Below, piece by piece: positions 32,685-41,391 of a stretch of 64,000 bases of DNA. Origin of the DNA: Ralstonia mannitolilytica (GTDB lineage: Bacteria; Pseudomonadota; Gammaproteobacteria; Burkholderiales; Burkholderiaceae); NCBI RefSeq assembly GCF_905397375.1, contig NZ_CAJPVG010000017.1, forward strand, positions 1-64,000, given 5' to 3'. The notes beneath the pieces were generated by a model that ran no database searches, was not told the DNA's origin, and was given only the letters and a program-made list of their open reading frames with translations. Made by a program: the position numbers and the translations under genes. Positions within the stretch are counted from its first letter, which is position 1; every line of letters starts with the position of its first letter.

Positions 32685-33647
32685 TCAATCACGCATTTCG
32701 CGGCCGGTCAGGCGCAGGAAGACGTCTTCGAGATTGGCAGGGCGGTGCAGGTAGCGCAGGCCTGGCAGCGTGTGCGTCTCGGCCTGGGTGCGCAGCGCGG
32801 CGACTAGCGGTTGCGGATCGCGTGCGTAACAGAAGAGCGTTTCGCCGCTGGTCTCGACACGCTCGGCCAGCGGTGCGAGCAGCGCGCGCAAGGTGTTGAG
32901 GTCATCGCCGTAGACCTCCACCACATCGCAGCCGATTTCGCGGGCGATCAGCTCGTGCGGCTTGCCTTGAGCGATCTTGCGGCCGTTGTCGATCACGCAG
33001 AGCTCGTCGCACAGGCGCTCGGCTTCTTCCATGAAATGCGTGGTCAGCAGGATGGTCTTGCCGGCGGCAAGCAGCGAGCGCAGCCGCTCCCAGATCAGGT
33101 GCCGCGCCTGTGGATCGAGCCCCGTGGTGGGCTCGTCCATGACGAGGATGTCCGGATCATTGATGAGCGCGCGTGCCACGGTCAGCCGGCGCTTCATGCC
33201 GCCCGACAGCGCCCGCACTGGCGCGTCGGCCTTCTGTTCGAGCCGCGCGAACTCGAGCAGGGCCGGGATGCGTTCGCGGATCACGGCGCCGGACAGCCCG
33301 AAGTAGCGTCCAAAAATGCGCAGGTTTTCCGAGACGGAGAAGTCCGGATCCAGGTTGTCGAACTGGGGGACAACGCCCACGCGCATGCGTGCGCGGTGGG
33401 CAAACTCCGGGACGCGCTCGTTGCACAGGAGCACGGTGCCCGCGTCGGGCATCGTCATGCCGAGCAGCATGCGCAACGAGGTGGTCTTGCCCGCGCCGTT
33501 CGGCCCCAACAGCCCGAAGCACTGGCCGCGCCGGACGCTGAAGCCGAGGTCATCGACGACGGTCTGGTCGCCGTAACGCTTGCGCAAGCCATCAACGCTC
33601 AGGATCGGTGTGCTGGCCACGCCAGAACCCGGTTGCTCGTATCGCAC
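32685..33647 (-). CDS. ABC transporter ATP-binding protein (NodI-like)
   Basis: 320 residues. Walker A GPNGAGKTTSL, signature LSGGMKRRLTVARAL, Walker B ILVMDEPTTGLDP and H-loop LTTHFMEEAERL are all present, with the C-terminal extension typical of NodI/DrrA ATPases. It powers the adjacent ABC-2 permease. The GTG start at 33647 gives 320 residues; a second GTG ten codons later is equally possible. Confidence 0.9.
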   Translation of the reverse strand: MRYEQPGSGVASTPILSVDGLRKRYGDQTVVDDLGFSVRRGQCFGLLGPNGAGKTTSLRMLLGMTMPDAGTVLLCNERVPEFAHRARMRVGVVPQFDNLDPDFSVSENLRIFGRYFGLSGAVIRERIPALLEFARLEQKADAPVRALSGGMKRRLTVARALINDPDILVMDEPTTGLDPQARHLIWERLRSLLAAGKTILLTTHFMEEAERLCDELCVIDNGRKIAQGKPHELIAREIGCDVVEVYGDDLNTLRALLAPLAERVETSGETLFCYARDPQPLVAALRTQAETHTLPGLRYLHRPANLEDVFLRLTGREMRD

Positions 33648-33735
33648 GTCGCCTCCGTCGGAAAACGCTGATTATGCGCCGGCCGGTGTCGATGCGTACG
33701 CGCAAGCGCACCATGGGATGGGGACTCTCAGGCAA

Positions 33736-33762
33736 CAAAAAGGCCAGGCGGATCGCCTGGCC
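33736..33762 (-). terminator. Terminator of the OsmB-like lipoprotein gene
   Basis: Minus-strand 9-bp stem GGCCAGGCG/CGCCTGGCC (33742-33750 with 33754-33762), 3-nt loop, then TTTTTGTTG. It lies about 40 bp past the lipoprotein stop. Confidence 0.85.
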
Positions 33763-33803
33763 CCAGTTCGCAGCACACGCTCGAGGGCGCGACGGATGGC
33801 GGG

Positions 33804-34004
33804 TTACTTGGTGGCGGCGTTACCGATCACGCCACCCAGCGCAGCACCGCCCAGTGTGGCGCCTGGACCGCCCCAGATGGCCGCCCCGGCGACACCACCT
33901 GCGGCCGCGCCCAGCGCCGTATTGCGCTGCTTTGGCGTCATGTCCGCGCATCCGCTGACGGATGCCATTGCGGCCGCCAGGATCAAGGATACGAAGGCAC
34001 GCAT
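33804..34004 (-). CDS. Small glycine-zipper lipoprotein (OsmB-like)
   Basis: 66 residues. Lipoprotein signal peptide with cysteine in SVSGCADM, then TPKQRNTALGAAAGGVAGAAIWGGPGATLGGAALGGVIGNAATK, a Gly/Ala zipper able to insert into or pack on membranes. It resembles E. coli OsmB, an osmotically induced outer-membrane lipoprotein. ATG 34004 is preceded by AAGGAG. Confidence 0.82.
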   Translation of the reverse strand: MRAFVSLILAAAMASVSGCADMTPKQRNTALGAAAGGVAGAAIWGGPGATLGGAALGGVIGNAATK

Positions 34005-34141
34005 GACGAACTCCTTCTGTCGTTTGTGTACCTGTATTGAAGGGCACGTTCGGGCGAATGTGCAGCCATCGTTGCCTGAAAACCGTGTCAGCCGATTCCG
34101 ACGTGGCGAGCACGGCGCCGTGCGCAAGAGTTCCCGGTATG

Positions 34142-34555
34142 TCAGCGCGCCTTGGCGGGCTTCTCCTGGCGTTCGTACTGGAATTCGGGCATCGACTTGA
34201 TGGCGTCCTTGGTGGCGCCCGGCAACACGATGCGGCCCTGGTCGTATTTGAACTGGTTCACAGGGATGGCGACGTCATGGCGGCCGAGGCCGACAAAGCC
34301 GCCCGCTCCGACCACCGCAAACGACACCGCGTTCTCTGGCGTCACGATCAGGTCGCGCACGCTGCCGACCTTCTCGTTGGCTTCGTTGTAGACCGGCTTG
34401 CCGAGCACCTGCTTCTTCACGCTCACGCCCTTGATGACGGCATCCAGTTCAGTGACCGAGACCCCGAGCGTAGCGTGGCCCGCGACTTGCGCAGAGACCT
34501 GCGGTGCAGCAGCAACGAACGCGGTAGCGAGCAGGACAGCGGTGAGACGTTTCAT
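34142..34555 (-). CDS. Exported PRC-barrel domain protein
   Basis: 137 residues. Signal peptide (KRLTAVLLATAFVAAAPQVSAQ), then a PRC-barrel-like beta domain with VLGKPVYNEANEKVGSVRDLIVTPEN and a FAVVGAGGFVGLGRHDVAIPV strand pair. Such proteins are often stress or envelope associated. Two ATGs lie in tandem; the second (34555) has the better spacing from GGAG. Convergent with neither neighbour; divergent from the phasin gene. Confidence 0.8.
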   Translation of the reverse strand: MKRLTAVLLATAFVAAAPQVSAQVAGHATLGVSVTELDAVIKGVSVKKQVLGKPVYNEANEKVGSVRDLIVTPENAVSFAVVGAGGFVGLGRHDVAIPVNQFKYDQGRIVLPGATKDAIKSMPEFQYERQEKPAKAR

Positions 34556-34745
34556 CATGACTCCACGGTCGGTTGAAGAACGCCTGTCACTGTATGCCGC
34601 TGCGGCTGTCCGACCCAGGCGAAGCGGTCCGAAACCTCTGTAGGACAAACGGGGGATGCCAAAGAAATCGGCATCGCAGGCGGCTACACTGAAACGCCCG
34701 GCCCTTGCCGGATGTATGGATCGATCTCACGACGGAGAACCCGAC

Positions 34746-35246
34746 ATGATGACTCTGGAGCAACTCGGCATCCTGCAACGATCGCAGCTCGAGGCTTGGA
34801 TGGCCGTCACAGAAGAGACCTTTGGTGGGGTCAATCGCCTGATCGCGCTGAACCTCCAGGCCTTCAAGGCCGGCTTGGGCGAGACCGAGCAATGCGTGCA
34901 GGAGGCCGTGGGTGCGCAGGATGCCGCGCAGTGGTGGAACGCGCAGGCGCGCTATCTCCAGCCGGCCGGAGAACGGGTTTCCGGCTATACCCGCAACGTG
35001 GTGGAGATCGGCATGGAGACGCAGAATGGCATCGCCCGCGCGCTGCAGCGTCATGGCGATGAAGTGCGCCGCCAGTGGGGCCATGTCGCAGAGAACCTCG
35101 CCGATGCCGTGCCCCCGGGCGCGGAGGCTGCCGTGAAGTTCTTGAAGGCGTCGGTGGGCCTCGAGGTGGCGGCCGCTGAAGCCGCTGAAGGGGCGGCCTC
35201 GCAAGCCGCAAGTGACGCTGTCGCCAAGACGGGCGCTGCACCTTAG
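34746..35246 (+). CDS. Phasin family protein
   Basis: 166 residues, almost entirely helical and amphipathic, starting MMTLEQLGILQRSQLEAWMAVTEETFGGVNRLIALNLQAFKAGL, the usual phasin-2 opening. Phasins coat polyhydroxyalkanoate granules. The Ala-rich C-terminus (EAAEGAASQAASDAVAKTG) is typical. ATG 34746 follows CGGAG by 8 nt. The PHA synthesis genes are not in this window. Confidence 0.82.
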   Translation: MMTLEQLGILQRSQLEAWMAVTEETFGGVNRLIALNLQAFKAGLGETEQCVQEAVGAQDAAQWWNAQARYLQPAGERVSGYTRNVVEIGMETQNGIARALQRHGDEVRRQWGHVAENLADAVPPGAEAAVKFLKASVGLEVAAAEAAEGAASQAASDAVAKTGAAP

Positions 35247-35356
35247 GCGCCCAACACAGGCGACACCCGTCGGCACTGGGCCGACATCGATTTCGGCACT
35301 GTCCTACAAGACGGTGCGGGCGGGTTTGGACAGCCGGCCCGTGCGCCTGTTTCTAC

Positions 35357-35388
35357 ACTTCCTACATGTCCATCAACATGTAGGAGGT
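35357..35388 (+). promoter_or_regulatory. Hairpin that sequesters the Shine-Dalgarno site
   Basis: Nucleotides 35357-35369 pair with 35376-35388 (13 bp, one T-G wobble) around a 6-nt loop. The 3' arm contains the whole AGGAGG (35382-35387) used by the 24-codon gene at 35393. Such a layout would hold translation off until the stem opens, as in RNA thermometers or antisense-relieved leaders. The regulatory role is inferred. Confidence 0.65.
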
Positions 35389-35392
35389 CATC

Positions 35393-35467
35393 ATGTCCTA
35401 TCTCGTTGCGTGGCTCTTGGGTGTCCCCGCGGTCGTGTTGCTGTTGATCTGGCTGTTCGTGCATTGA
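35393..35467 (+). CDS. 24-residue single-helix membrane peptide
   Basis: ATG 35393 is placed 5 nt after a perfect AGGAGG. The product begins MSYLVAWLLGVP and continues as one hydrophobic helix with two Trp, ending LFVH. Very small hydrophobic proteins of this kind often bind and tune membrane complexes. No family name is assigned. Support comes from the strong ribosome site, the leader hairpin that covers it, and the clean helix; the next gene starts 33 bp downstream with its own CGGAGG site. Confidence 0.65.
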   Translation: MSYLVAWLLGVPAVVLLLIWLFVH

Positions 35468-35500
35468 CAGCCGGCTTCCTCAATGCGAACCGGAGGACAC

Positions 35501-35740
35501 ATGACTTTCCGAGACGACTGCAAAATCGAAGTATCCGCGTATGAACTCTCGCCCGATGCATGGCGAGCCGAAGTCAGCATCGTGCACATGAGCAGCGGCG
35601 AAGTGCTGTTGCCGCGAACCACCGTGCGCGAATCGTCGAACACCTACCCGAGCGCCGGGATCGCGCTGGAGGCAGCGCGGGCCTATGCCGAGGCGATGAT
35701 CGCCTGCGGGCAGTTCGACTGCAGCCCCGCGCTAGACTGA
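35501..35740 (+). CDS. Conserved-looking small protein of unknown function
   Basis: 79 residues starting MTFRDDCKIEVSAYELSPDAW, with beta-strand-like segments followed by a helix (AGIALEAARAYAEAMIAC). ATG 35501 has CGGAGG 5 nt upstream. Probably cytoplasmic: no signal or membrane helix. It may be co-transcribed with the 24-residue peptide gene, 33 bp upstream. I do not recognise the family. Confidence 0.7.
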   Translation: MTFRDDCKIEVSAYELSPDAWRAEVSIVHMSSGEVLLPRTTVRESSNTYPSAGIALEAARAYAEAMIACGQFDCSPALD

Positions 35741-35888
35741 TCGGCAGGGGTGCCCGCAGCGCCCGCGCCGTTACGTTCTGTTACCAAATCGCGGGCGCCG
35801 TATCACCTGTGTGCGCGGCCCTGAATAGAATACAGATACCGTATTCCGCGCCGGCTACGGAACTTGCCCGGCGCACCAGCAGCAGGTG

Positions 35889-36218
35889 ATGGAAATGATT
35901 CGACGCAATGTGCTGTGGATTGCAGGTGCGGCCGCACTCGCAGTGCTGGCCGTGCCGGGAGTGGCGTCGGCGCACGTGAGCGTCGGCATCGGGTTTGGCG
36001 TGCCGGTTGCGCCGGCTCCTGTGTATGTGGCTCCGGCTCCGGTGTACTACCCGCCGCCTCCGCCGGCCTACTACGCGCCGCCGCCCCCGCCGCCTGTGTA
36101 CTACGCGCCGGCGCCCGTCTATTACGGTCCGGCTCCCGTCGTGGTGGGTGCGGGCTGGTACCGCTGGGGCCCGCACTATCGCTGGTACGACGGGCGCCAT
36201 TGGGGGCGCTGGCGCTGA
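35889..36218 (+). CDS. Secreted Pro/Tyr-rich protein
   Basis: About 109 residues. Signal peptide (IRRNVLWIAGAAALAVLAVPGVASA) is followed by a GIGFGVPV segment, a stretch of PAPVYYPPPPP-type repeats and a C-terminal aromatic box (WYRWGPHYRWYDGRHWGRW). Proteins of this make-up occur widely in betaproteobacteria as envelope proteins of unknown role. The start is uncertain among GTG 35886, ATG 35889 and ATG 35895. Confidence 0.75.
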   Translation: MEMIRRNVLWIAGAAALAVLAVPGVASAHVSVGIGFGVPVAPAPVYVAPAPVYYPPPPPAYYAPPPPPPVYYAPAPVYYGPAPVVVGAGWYRWGPHYRWYDGRHWGRWR

Positions 36219-36239
36219 ACGGCGCGATGATGCAAGGCC

Positions 36240-36267
36240 AAAGGCTCCTTCGGGAGCCTTTCGTTTT
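36240..36267 (+). terminator. Terminator of the Pro/Tyr-rich protein gene
   Basis: AAAGGCTCC (36240-36248) pairs with GGAGCCTTT (36253-36261) around TTCG, followed by CGTTTT. Confidence 0.75.
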
Positions 36268-36462
36268 GGCCGTGCGCGATGGCATGGCATCTGCGTGGAG
36301 ATGGAAGGACGATGCACGATCGCCGCCTCGCGACAAAGCAGCGCGGGGCAGAACCGATGGCGCGTCTGTCCGCTCGATATGGCATCCGCATGAAACGGTG
36401 CGGAAGGTGTGTGCCGGACGCCGGCGCACGGCATGTTTGCAGTACTCGTCGAAGGAGTCTTC

Positions 36463-36732
36463 ATGCAAGTCAACACGCAACGCTTTGCAACCCGTACGCT
36501 GCTCGCAGTCGCAAGCGGCCTGGCCATGGCTGCAGGTGCGGCAGTCGCGCACGCTGGCTCGGTCGATCCATACCGGCCCGCACAGAAGGTCAGCCGTGCT
36601 GATCCCTACACGGATGGCGCCAAGGTGAACCGCGCAGACCCGTACACCGACGGCGCCAGGGTGGGCCAACGCGACCCGTACACGGAGGGCGCACGGGTGG
36701 ACCGCCGCGATGCCTTTACGGACGGCGCGTGA
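36463..36732 (+). CDS. Exported protein with 12-residue DPYTDGA repeats
   Basis: 89 residues. Signal peptide (RTLLAVASGLAMAAGAAVAHA), then five units with a 12-residue period (DNA starts 36565, 36601, 36637, 36673, 36709; exactly 36 bp apart). The core is DPYTDGA(K/R)V followed by a variable, basic tripartite end. Asp, Tyr and Thr in each unit could bind a metal or stack as a solenoid. ATG 36463 has GAAGGAG upstream. I recognise no described function. Confidence 0.75.
   Translation: MQVNTQRFATRTLLAVASGLAMAAGAAVAHAGSVDPYRPAQKVSRADPYTDGAKVNRADPYTDGARVGQRDPYTEGARVDRRDAFTDGA
36565..36729 (+). repeat. 36-bp in-frame tandem repeats
   Basis: Five units with a strict 36-bp period, the first degenerate (DPYRPAQKVSRA) and the last cut after seven residues (DAFTDGA). 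DNA identity between units is imperfect, so this is an old array rather than a fresh slippage product. Confidence 0.8.
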
Positions 36733-36758
36733 CGCGTCCTTCTGCAATGCAACATCAG

Positions 36759-36782
36759 GCCCGGGGCATACCCGGGCTTTTT
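36759..36782 (+). terminator. Terminator of the repeat-protein gene
   Basis: GCCCGGG (36759-36765) pairs with CCCGGGC (36771-36777), 5-nt loop, then TTTTT. Confidence 0.85.
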
Positions 36783-36997
36783 GTTTGCACATCTGCATTG
36801 GCGGTGGCGCGTGTTAACGTCCACCCCAAGGAGGGCTGGCGCACGGCCCATCTGCGACGATACTGAAAGCACACCAGGTATCGGCTCAGTTGCGTCGGAG
36901 GCCGCGATCCTGCCGTGGAACCGACGCATGCCGGTGGCATACTTTTGCTTCGCGCGAAGTGTCGCGCATGTGCACTACGACAACCAAGGAGAACGTC

Positions 36998-37411
36998 ATG
37001 AAAACCAAGCCCTGCCTGTGCCAGGACGATGTCACGAAGATCCTGGATGCCGCCGAGAAGGAAGCGCGGGCGCATCAATGGGCCGTGACGATCGCAGTGG
37101 TGGACGATGGCGGCCATCTCATGGGCTTGCGCCGCATGGACGGCTGTGCGGTCATCTCGTCGTATATCGCGCCGGAGAAGGCCAAGACGGCTGCGCTCGG
37201 CCGCCGCGAATCGAAGATCTACGAAGACATCATCAACAACGGCCGCGTATCGTTCCTGTCGGCGCCGCATCTGCAGGGCATGCTAGAGGGCGGGGTGCCG
37301 ATTCTTGTCGAGGGCGTGTGCGCCGGCGCCGTTGGCGTGTCGGGCGTGAAGTCCGCCGAAGACGTACAGATCGCCAAGGCGGGTATTGCGGCTGTGCACG
37401 TGATCTGCTGA
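36998..37411 (+). CDS. GlcG/HbpS-family heme-binding-like protein
   Basis: 137 residues. Family motifs include WAVTIAVVDDGGHLMGLRRMDG, KAKTAALGRRES and the closing GGVPILVEGVCAGAVGVSGVKSAEDVQIAKAGI. Family members include heme-binding HbpS and GlcG of glycolate operons. No glycolate genes are nearby, and the neighbour downstream on the opposite strand is hemP, so a heme or redox role is possible. ATG 36998 has AAGGAG. Confidence 0.82.
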   Translation: MKTKPCLCQDDVTKILDAAEKEARAHQWAVTIAVVDDGGHLMGLRRMDGCAVISSYIAPEKAKTAALGRRESKIYEDIINNGRVSFLSAPHLQGMLEGGVPILVEGVCAGAVGVSGVKSAEDVQIAKAGIAAVHVIC

Positions 37412-37445
37412 CGCGCGTCGGCAGCGCATCGAGCGAAGGCAAGAG

Positions 37446-37477
37446 AGGGCGCGGCGCAGGTCGCGCCCTGTTTGTTT
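37446..37477 (+). terminator. Terminator of the GlcG/HbpS-family gene
   Basis: AGGGCGCG (37446-37453) pairs with CGCGCCCT (37462-37469), then GTTTGTTT. Confidence 0.75.
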
Positions 37478-37618
37478 GAGGCAGGGAATCCGGGGCAAAG
37501 AACGGCTTGGCTGGCGTCGTCCGGCAGATGGGTCTGGAATCTGCCAACGCGAATTGACGATGGCTGGCTACGGCCGAATGTCTCCTGAGAGAGACGTCCC
37601 CACAAAAGTCGTTGCGTG

Positions 37619-37879
37619 CTACTTGGTCAGGATCAGCTTGCCGAAGCGCGTGACGCGCAGCGTGTACACCGCGCCGTTGTGCTGGATGGCGACGGCGCTC
37701 TGGCCGGCAAACAGCTGCTCCGACGTCATGACACGCGTGTCGCCGACGAGGGAAGCCGCCGGTGCGGCCGCCGGCGCTGCGGGTGCCGTGTTGGCGCTGG
37801 CTTGGCGCGTGCGGGCCACGATGACGTGGCGACGGCGCGTCACGGTGCGTCCTGCATCCTGGTGTTCAGCGGCGTTCAT
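37619..37879 (-). CDS. hemP: Hemin uptake protein HemP
   Basis: 86 residues. The C-terminal 35 residues match HemP (LFAGQSAVAIQHNGAVYTLRVTRFGKLILTK); the N-terminus is a variable basic/Ala-rich extension. HemP is a small Fur-regulated factor needed for heme uptake in Burkholderia relatives. A Fur box lies about 63 bp upstream. No heme receptor gene is adjacent in this window. Confidence 0.88.
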   Translation of the reverse strand: MNAAEHQDAGRTVTRRRHVIVARTRQASANTAPAAPAAAPAASLVGDTRVMTSEQLFAGQSAVAIQHNGAVYTLRVTRFGKLILTK

Positions 37880-37941
37880 GGCGGTGTCCTGATGAAAAAG
37901 CGTTGGCTGGCAAGGCGCTGCAGTGAATGCGGAGCAGTCTA

Positions 37942-37960
37942 AATGAGAATCGTTATCATT
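37942..37960 (-). promoter_or_regulatory. Fur box upstream of hemP
   Basis: AATGAGAATCGTTATCATT is close to the 19-bp consensus GATAATGATAATCATTATC, with good dyad symmetry. It implies iron-repressed hemP. Confidence 0.85.
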
Positions 37961-37999
37961 ACAAGTCGAATTCTTACGTGGCTGCTCGCGGCCAGCGCC

Positions 38000-38028
38000 A
38001 AAAAGAAAACCGGGCGTGAAGCCCGGTT
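38000..38028 (-). terminator. Terminator of betT
   Basis: Minus-strand 8-bp stem AACCGGGC/GCCCGGTT (38008-38015 with 38021-38028) followed by TTTTCTTTTT. Confidence 0.88.
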
Positions 38029-38032
38029 CTGC

Positions 38033-40045
38033 TCAGGTGTGGCCCGGTGCCTCGCGTAGCAGGCGCGTACGCTCATCGGCCAGTTGCGCGCGGTAACGCT
38101 CGTAGTGGCGAAGGATGTCGGCGATGATCTCGTTGTCCCGCAGATATTCGATGTCGTAGCCTTCGCGGCCGTCTTCGAAGAACGTCACCGGTTCGTGCAC
38201 GATCGCGGTTTCCGCCTCGGCCGCCTGCCGCGGTGTGGTCGCCGGCAGCAGCTTGGCAACGACGCGTACGCCGTAGACGAAATCGCGGTGCGATGCGTCC
38301 GGAATGACCAGGCGCACGCTGTCTTCCGCTTCGCGCACATGTGCCTCGATGCCGCGGGCGCGCAGTTCATCCACCACGTCGTTCATGGCGGGCCGTACGT
38401 GTCCGGCGAGGAAGGCGCGGACGTCGGCCTCGGTGGCGGGGTGGACCATCTGCGCGAGGCGCCGCCGCCAGTGCTGGCCGCTCCAGAACGACGTCGCCGG
38501 GCCAAGCTCGCGGGAATAGTGCGCGCGGTCGGCCAACATGCCGCGCCACAGCCCGTAGCACAGCAACACCATGATGATGGCCACGGGCAGCGCGGCCACG
38601 AGCGTCATCGCCTGCAATGCCTTGAGCCCGCCGGCGAGCATCAGGATGGCAGCCGTCGCACCCAGCACGGCCGCCCAGAACAACCGTTGCCACACGGGCG
38701 AATGCGCGGCACCGCGTGAAGCGATGGTGTCGATCACGAAGGCGCCCGAATCGGCCGACGTGATGAAGAACACCGCAATCAGCACGATGGCCAGCCACGA
38801 CAGCGCTGTGCTGCCCGGGAAGAAGTCGAAGAAGCGGAAGAGCAGCGCATCGACATTGGTGGCCGTTTGGGCGAGCTTGCCCATGGCGGCATGCGTGTCG
38901 AGCCAGATGGCGGTGTTGCCGAAGGCCGTCATCCACAGCAGGTTGAATAGCGTGGGGGCGATGAGCACGCCAATCACGAACTGACGCACCGTGCGCCCGC
39001 GCGAGATGCGCGCAATGAACATTCCGACGAACGGCGACCACGACATCCACCACGCCCAGTACTGGATCGTCCAGTTGCCGAACCAATCGCTGGCATTGGG
39101 CGGCGTGTACGCGAACGTGCGGAAGGACAGGCTGACCAGGTTCGACAGGTAGTCGCCGACGTTCTCGCTGAAGGCCTGCAGCAGAAACACCGTGGGGCCG
39201 GCGATGATGACGAACGCCAGCAGCAGGAACGCCAGCGCGAGGTTGAGTTCGGACAGCCGGCGTACACCGTTGCCGAGCCCCGATGCCGCCGACGCGCCGG
39301 CAAGCGCAACGACGCCACAGACCAGCACGACGCGGAACGTATCGGAGTCGGTCTGCCAGCCGCCCACCAGGTGCAGGCCCGCGCCCAGCTGCAACACGCC
39401 GTAGCCGAGCGTCGTCGCAATGCCGGCGACGGTGCCGATGAGCGCGAACGCATCCACGCCATGGCCGAGCGCACCGTTGATGCGCTCGCGCAACAGCGGA
39501 TACAGCCCGGAGCGCATCGTCAGCGGCAGGTTGTAGCGGAAGGCGAAGTACGCCAGTGCCAGGCCCATCACGCCGTAAATCGCCCAGGCGTGAAAGCCCC
39601 AGTGGAAGAACGTGGTGAGCATGGCCTCGCGTGCGGCGAGTGCGGTCTGCGGGTTCGCGCTCGGCGGCTGCAGGTAGTGCTGCATCGGCTCGCCGACGCC
39701 GAAGTACATCAGGCCGATGCCCATGCCCGCTGCAAAGAGCATGGCCGCCCAGGAGACGAAGCTGAATTCGGGTTCGGCCTCATCGGGGCCCAGGCGGATA
39801 TCGCCGAAGCGGCTCGCCGCCACGATGATGAGAAAGGCCAGAAAGCCCGTGACGGCCAGCGTGTAGAACCAGTCGAAGCGTCCGGTCACCCACCGTTGTG
39901 CGGTGCCGAACACGACGTCGGCCAGTTCGGGGCGAACGGCGCAGAGCACGAGCAGCAGCACCAGGGCAGCGAGGGCCGGCACGACAACTTGGGGGACGAG
40001 GGTGATACGTGGGGAGGTGGCGGGGGATTCTGAAGCGTGGGACAT
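38033..40045 (-). CDS. betT: BCCT-family choline/betaine transporter (BetT-like)
   Basis: 670 residues, same length class as E. coli BetT (677). Twelve helices with the BCCT signature YWAWWMSWSPFVGMFIARISRGRT and the Gly-rich AAGMGIGLMYFGVGEP. A long cytoplasmic C-terminal domain (from about 500) is as in osmosensing BetT proteins. It probably imports choline or a related quaternary amine under osmotic stress. No betaine synthesis genes are adjacent. Substrate is inferred from length and signature. Confidence 0.87.
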   Translation of the reverse strand: MSHASESPATSPRITLVPQVVVPALAALVLLLVLCAVRPELADVVFGTAQRWVTGRFDWFYTLAVTGFLAFLIIVAASRFGDIRLGPDEAEPEFSFVSWAAMLFAAGMGIGLMYFGVGEPMQHYLQPPSANPQTALAAREAMLTTFFHWGFHAWAIYGVMGLALAYFAFRYNLPLTMRSGLYPLLRERINGALGHGVDAFALIGTVAGIATTLGYGVLQLGAGLHLVGGWQTDSDTFRVVLVCGVVALAGASAASGLGNGVRRLSELNLALAFLLLAFVIIAGPTVFLLQAFSENVGDYLSNLVSLSFRTFAYTPPNASDWFGNWTIQYWAWWMSWSPFVGMFIARISRGRTVRQFVIGVLIAPTLFNLLWMTAFGNTAIWLDTHAAMGKLAQTATNVDALLFRFFDFFPGSTALSWLAIVLIAVFFITSADSGAFVIDTIASRGAAHSPVWQRLFWAAVLGATAAILMLAGGLKALQAMTLVAALPVAIIMVLLCYGLWRGMLADRAHYSRELGPATSFWSGQHWRRRLAQMVHPATEADVRAFLAGHVRPAMNDVVDELRARGIEAHVREAEDSVRLVIPDASHRDFVYGVRVVAKLLPATTPRQAAEAETAIVHEPVTFFEDGREGYDIEYLRDNEIIADILRHYERYRAQLADERTRLLREAPGHT

Positions 40046-40137
40046 GCGTGCGTTGAACGATCCTGTCGACGAACTGAGGAGGGGTCACAAGTACAGCCCG
40101 CATCGTGTTGTTGCAAATATGCGGGCCCTGAAATGAC

Positions 40138-40163
40138 GAACCCCCGTGCGGGGACGGGGGTTC
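40138..40163 (-). terminator. Hairpin after exbD, possible terminator
   Basis: GAACCCCCGT (40138-40147) pairs with ACGGGGGTTC (40154-40163). On the minus strand it follows exbD, but only a broken T tract follows, so termination may be partial. Confidence 0.5.
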
Positions 40164-40194
40164 TGTCGCATGCGGTGCGGCTATGCGAGCGCAA

Positions 40195-40608
<414 letters not shown>

Positions 40609-40617
40609 GATGACTCC

Positions 40618-41346
40618 TTACTGCTGCTTGACCGCGGCCAGCCGCACGCTGGCGTCGTCGCGCGAAGCGCCCGGACGCAGGCGCGCGCCGGTCACGAAAT
40701 ACGCGTGCAGGTCGTGCGCAAAGCGGTTCAGCTTGGCGATGATCGCCTTGTTGCCGCGCGTGAGCGCGTTGTAGCCGAGCACCGCAGGAATCGCCACCGC
40801 CAGGCCGAACGCCGTCATGATCAGCGATTCGCCCACGGGGCCGGCCACCTTGTCGATGGTCGGCACGCCTACGGCGCCAATGCCGAGCAGCGCGTGATAG
40901 ATGCCCCACACCGTGCCGAACAGGCCGACGAACGGCGCGGTCGAGCCCACCGACGCGAGCACCGCCAAGCCCGACTGCATCTGGCCGACCGATTCGTCGA
41001 TGGCGCTCTTGAGCGAACGCGTGATCCAGTCGGAGATGTCCATCACGTCGTGCAACTGCGGCTGGCTGGCGCGGTGGTGCTGAGCGGCTTCGCGGCCCGT
41101 CTGCGCAAGCACGTAGAACGGGTTGTCCTTGGGCGAGCCCAGCGTCTGCATGGCGTGGTCGAAGTCGTCGGAGTGCCAGAAGCGCTTTTCAGCGCCCTGC
41201 GCCATCGACTTCAGGCGCACGATGTCCCACGCCTTGGTGAGGATGACGATCCACGAGGCGAGCGACATGAGCAGCAGCAGAATTGCCGTGGCGCGGGTGA
41301 CGACGTCGCCTTGTGTCCAGAGGTGGGAGAGACCGAGTTCCTGCAT
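40618..41346 (-). CDS. exbB: Biopolymer transport protein ExbB
   Basis: 242 residues, MotA/TolQ/ExbB family with three membrane helices. LASVGSTAPFVGLFGTVWGIYHAL and GPVGESLIMTAFGLAVAIPAVLGYN are the channel helices. Subunit of the proton-motive ExbB-ExbD complex. Starts 45 bp after the tonB stop. Confidence 0.95.
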   Translation of the reverse strand: MQELGLSHLWTQGDVVTRATAILLLLMSLASWIVILTKAWDIVRLKSMAQGAEKRFWHSDDFDHAMQTLGSPKDNPFYVLAQTGREAAQHHRASQPQLHDVMDISDWITRSLKSAIDESVGQMQSGLAVLASVGSTAPFVGLFGTVWGIYHALLGIGAVGVPTIDKVAGPVGESLIMTAFGLAVAIPAVLGYNALTRGNKAIIAKLNRFAHDLHAYFVTGARLRPGASRDDASVRLAAVKQQ

Positions 41347-41391
41347 GATGAATGTCCTGAATGAGCGAAAGGCAGATCCGGTGGGATCGGA

